Position numbers and translations under genes: made by a program. A DNA stretch of 64,000 nt from Limnoperna fortunei. Lineage: Eukaryota > Mollusca > Bivalvia > Mytilida > Modiolidae. The stretch is from contig OX104111.1 in the NCBI GenBank assembly GCA_944474755.1, positions 99,180,805 to 99,244,804 of the forward strand, in the 5' to 3' direction. The notes under the pieces are model-generated. The model made no database searches. It saw only the letters and a program-made list of their open reading frames with translations, and was not told the DNA's origin. Positions 61,139 through 64,000 of the stretch are shown piece after piece (within the stretch, counting starts at the first letter, position 1; the number at the start of each line of letters is the position of its first letter).

Positions 61139-61290
61139 CCTTTCTCCTTTCTCCCTCCCCACAGCTCCTTTCTCCCTCCCGTCAGCTCCTTTCTCCCTCC
61201 CCTCAGCTCCTTTCTCCCTCCCCTCTACACCTTTCTCCCTCCCCTCGGCTCCTTTCTCCCTCCCCTCTTTACACTTCTCCCTCTTTAAAA
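61139..61290. repeat. 21-bp minisatellite CCTTTCTCCCTCCCCTCAGCT
   Basis: Six to seven units of 21 bp, strongly pyrimidine on this strand and GGGAGGGAGAAAGG on the other. The open frames on both strands here are products of the repeat. It is preceded by a G8 run at about 61129. Confidence 0.85.
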
Positions 61291-61504
61291 CCCTATAGCA
61301 ATAGAAAAGATCACTAAATTTTGACTCAAAACTGATATAAATTTGGGACACGAAGCATATAAACGACTTTTACAAACAAAGCATGACTCATGACACATTA
61401 TCAAATGAATTTAATTGGTGTATCGTACCCTTTGGTAAAAAAATATGAGGATCATAAACTGTGACCGGTATATTTATGAAATCATGACACTGAAACCTAA
61501 TAGC

Positions 61505-61700
61505 AATCATACAGCCAGACCTGTAGTTCCACATAGACCCTTAGTCCACCCAAACTTGTATCTCTAGTCCATACAACATATAGTCCATACAACCTATAGT
61601 CCACACAGACCTATGGTCCATACAGACTTATTTTCCACATAGATTTATAATCCACTTACATTTCTAGTACACCAACACCCGTAGTCCACACAGACCTAAA
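61505..61700. repeat. Array of TAGTCCACACAGACCTA-like units
   Basis: About ten diverged copies of (A)TAGTCCA(C/T)A(C)A(G)ACCTA at 17-25 base steps. Confidence 0.65.
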
Positions 61701-62224
61701 TGTTCAGAAAATAATATAGTGTATTCATAAGTACAATTCATCGTTGTTTTCATGGTCTCTTGTTAACTGTCTCGTTGTAGTTTGAAAAAGAAACATAAAA
61801 GAAATTCTTTAACAATAGGACAATCTTGTATTTTTAAACTTTTAGAAAACTGTGTTCACTATCATGTAAGATTAGCATTATTCTACACTTAATTTACAGG
61901 GAGGATTTAATAGGTTTACATTTAGAGTAAAATTTTGATTAGTTAAAAATTAATTCATGATTAGGTCTAGATTTCTCAAAACAAAACTCAAATCAATTCT
62001 CAGACTTTTGAGTTATTTCTTAACTACCACAGCAACATAAAAATTCTTGAAGTTCTGATTGACTTAAAAGGGAATTTAAACTGAAAAAATGGTGCTTATA
62101 AATGTAATGAAAAGAGATTATTTGCTGCTGTAACATAAATTGCCTGATTATTTGTGCTATTTACAGTTTTACTTTTGCTGCTATAGTTTTTTTTATTTAA
62201 AAGGAGAAAACTAATATTTCATAA

Positions 62225-63480
62225 ATTGTCATTCAAGGGAAATAACTCCAAAAAAAGAAGTCATTCCACAATCTTGGACCAAACAAGTTATTTGTAGCCC
62301 TTGTTCAATCTAATTAAAGTTAAATCTTTCACTTGCTCCCCCTTTTTGTTATTGGTAGCTGCGAAGTAACACGCAGCGACCATAGCAAAAAAAGGGGGGG
62401 AGCAAGTGAAAGATGAACGCAGCGACCAATAACAAAAAGGGTTAGCAAGTGAAAGATTTAATTTTAATTAGAGTGGCCCTTGCCTTACAGATCATTTTTG
62501 CAGTTTAGAGTATCACTCTGATTTTGGGCTATAGTATGGTTTGGTAAGGCGGGCAGGGGAAATGGGGCATCTATTTTTATCAACTCCTCCTACAGTTTTC
62601 AACCCAGATCTCTGAAACTCCACATAACGATTGCACATGTATTGAATTTGTTGCACCTGCTATTATGGAAGTGTTCCAGCATGTTCCTAATTTTCCAGAC
62701 CTTGGAACTTGGTCATTTTTGAGCAGATTTACAGAAGACAGTAAATATATTGTGTAATTAACTCCTACAGTTTCAGTCTAGAACTCTAAATTTCACAGAA
62801 AGATTGAAAATGTATTGAAGTTGTACACCTGTTATTATTGTTCAAGGATTTTTTCCTTATTTTCAGACTTGGGAACTTTGCGATTTTGTTAACTGTTGAA
62901 TTGGTTAATTATGTATTCCTTTATAAAAAACTTAATGGTAAGTATGAGGATAATTCATTGAGATACATATGTATTTATAAGTTTTAGCAAACACTGAACA
63001 TTTTAAGAAAAATTATGAGTAAATTACATATAATACTATAAGGAGTAACTGGAAAATTTTTTGACAATTAAATTGTTTGTAGGCCATGTCTTTCTGTTTA
63101 TTTTTGCAATTGACAGTTTTACTTTAGCTCTAAATTTATAAGGCAAATACTTATATTTTATTAACAAAATTATTATTAAAGGGCAAAAAGACCTGTAAGG
63201 ATTCGTCTGACAATTTTGGACCAAATGCGTTTTTTAAAGGCATTGTCTTGCAATTTACAGTTTCACTCTAGTCATTATTAAAGGGCAAAAACTCCTTTAA
63301 GAATTTGTCAGACAATTTAGACCAACATAGTGATTTGCATTGTCTTGCTGATCATTTTTGCAATTTAGTATATCAATCTGCTGTTTTATTTTTCAAGTTA
63401 TACTGTCAAAACTGACAATTTTCTTTAAAAAATCGTAACTTAATGTCCATAACTCCTACAAGCAGTTAAACAACTTCTGA
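62225..63480. repeat. Diverged copies of a bivalve-type AAGGGCAATAACTCC repeat
   Basis: TTATTAAAGGGCAAAAA... GACAATTTTGGACCAAATGC... TTGTCTTGCAATTTACAGTT occurs twice in succession (about 63170-63280 and 63275-63370). Related words (CAAGGGAAATAACTCC, GATCATTTTTGCAGTTTAGA) surround the hairpin at 62310. I recognise the word set as a common mollusc repeat, from memory only. Confidence 0.5.
62310..62475. mobile_element. Foldback element with a duplicated arm
   Basis: The left arm TCTAATTAAAGTTAAATCTTTC... TTGCTCCCCCTTTTTGTTAT... GGTAGCTGCG is followed by a short right arm (GCAGCGACCATAGCAAAAAA... AGCAAGTGAAAGAT) and then a complete right arm to 62475. It is the same one-left, two-right layout as the unrelated palindrome at 57765. 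Confidence 0.75.
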
Positions 63481-64000
63481 AATTAAAAAAGATTGAATGT
63501 GCTGATCATTTTAATGTAACGTTTTTTTTCTGTAGCTATATAACATTGTGAGATATTGGCCAAAACATGTGTTGACCCATGTTCTTCAATCTGCGCTTGT
63601 GAAAAATAGTTCAGATTAGGGCCGCTCTCAGATACATAAACCAGTGTACCGTATTACTTTTCTATAAATCGTGAATCTTTGGTACTGATCCTAAAACCAA
63701 GATGGCCACAACGCTGGAACATAGAACTCCAGAGGCACTACAAATAGCTGGTTTCAGAAACTATTTCACTTATTTAAATCAAATTATGCAGAACTAATAT
63801 AAGGGTAATTTTCTGCCATTGTAAAATGCATTGTGGCTACTAGAGCCATTGATGTTCTGATTGGCGGAAATTAAAATGAATCTTGCTCTGAAAATCTGAG
63901 TAGCAAACATAATTGATACTGTATAAATTTTAAGATTTTGGCGCAGATCCTAAATTCAAGATGGCCACAAATTTTGTGTCATGTTCATGTCGATTAAACT

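Noticed and set aside
61011..61351. Pro/Ser/Phe repeat protein (plus) or Gly/Glu/Lys repeat protein (minus)
   Set aside because: Both are translations of the 21-bp minisatellite; a unit length divisible by three keeps frames open on both strands.

Overview
The window is AT-rich, intron-rich animal DNA packed with degraded transposable elements, and it contains nothing prokaryotic. Several dispersed repeats look like ones I associate with marine mussels, such as the CCAGACGCGCGTTTCGTC motif near 28.2, 36.0, 43.2, 43.7, 44.2 and 45.0 kb and tRNA-headed SINEs. A bivalve, probably Mytilus or a close relative, is therefore my best guess; it is an inference without a database search.

Three host genes can be supported. 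(1) On the minus strand, 261-7309, is the 5' two thirds of a lysosomal/secreted alpha-L-fucosidase (GH29, FUCA1-like); its 3' exons lie beyond the window. It carries two tandem, mutually exclusive versions of the exon that encodes the catalytic nucleophile region. (2) On the plus strand, 11508-32158, is a complete 11-exon MEST-like alpha/beta hydrolase of 329 codons. Every exon joins in phase. Its 8.9-kb third intron holds a LINE and a Merlin-type DNA transposon. (3) On the plus strand, 47368-48253, is an intronless rhodopsin-like GPCR reading frame broken by one frameshift.

Layout: 1-7.3 kb fucosidase; 7.7-9.8 kb a foldback element and a decayed FLYWCH/MULE transposase; 11.3-32.3 kb MEST; 32.6-33.4 kb a foldback element made of palindromic motifs, with a 52-bp perfect inverted repeat and a 6-bp target duplication; 33.4-37.3 kb unannotated AT-rich DNA; 37.3-42.0 kb two back-to-back LINEs; 42.4 kb a MITE; 42.9-44.9 kb a tandem array ending in an inverted copy; 47.4-48.3 kb the GPCR; 48.3-64 kb no host gene recognised, but many MITEs, SINEs, hairpin elements and short-motif arrays.

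The two most unusual signals are the mutually exclusive active-site exons of the fucosidase, and the many unrelated elements built on one plan: many degenerate copies of a 10-25 bp, often palindromic motif, in some cases bounded by inverted repeats. Each element uses a different motif. A separate family of near-perfect palindromes, including an exact 88-bp palindrome, is also present. The fucosidase and MEST genes are divergently transcribed about 4.2 kb apart, but nothing indicates that any of the three host genes work together.
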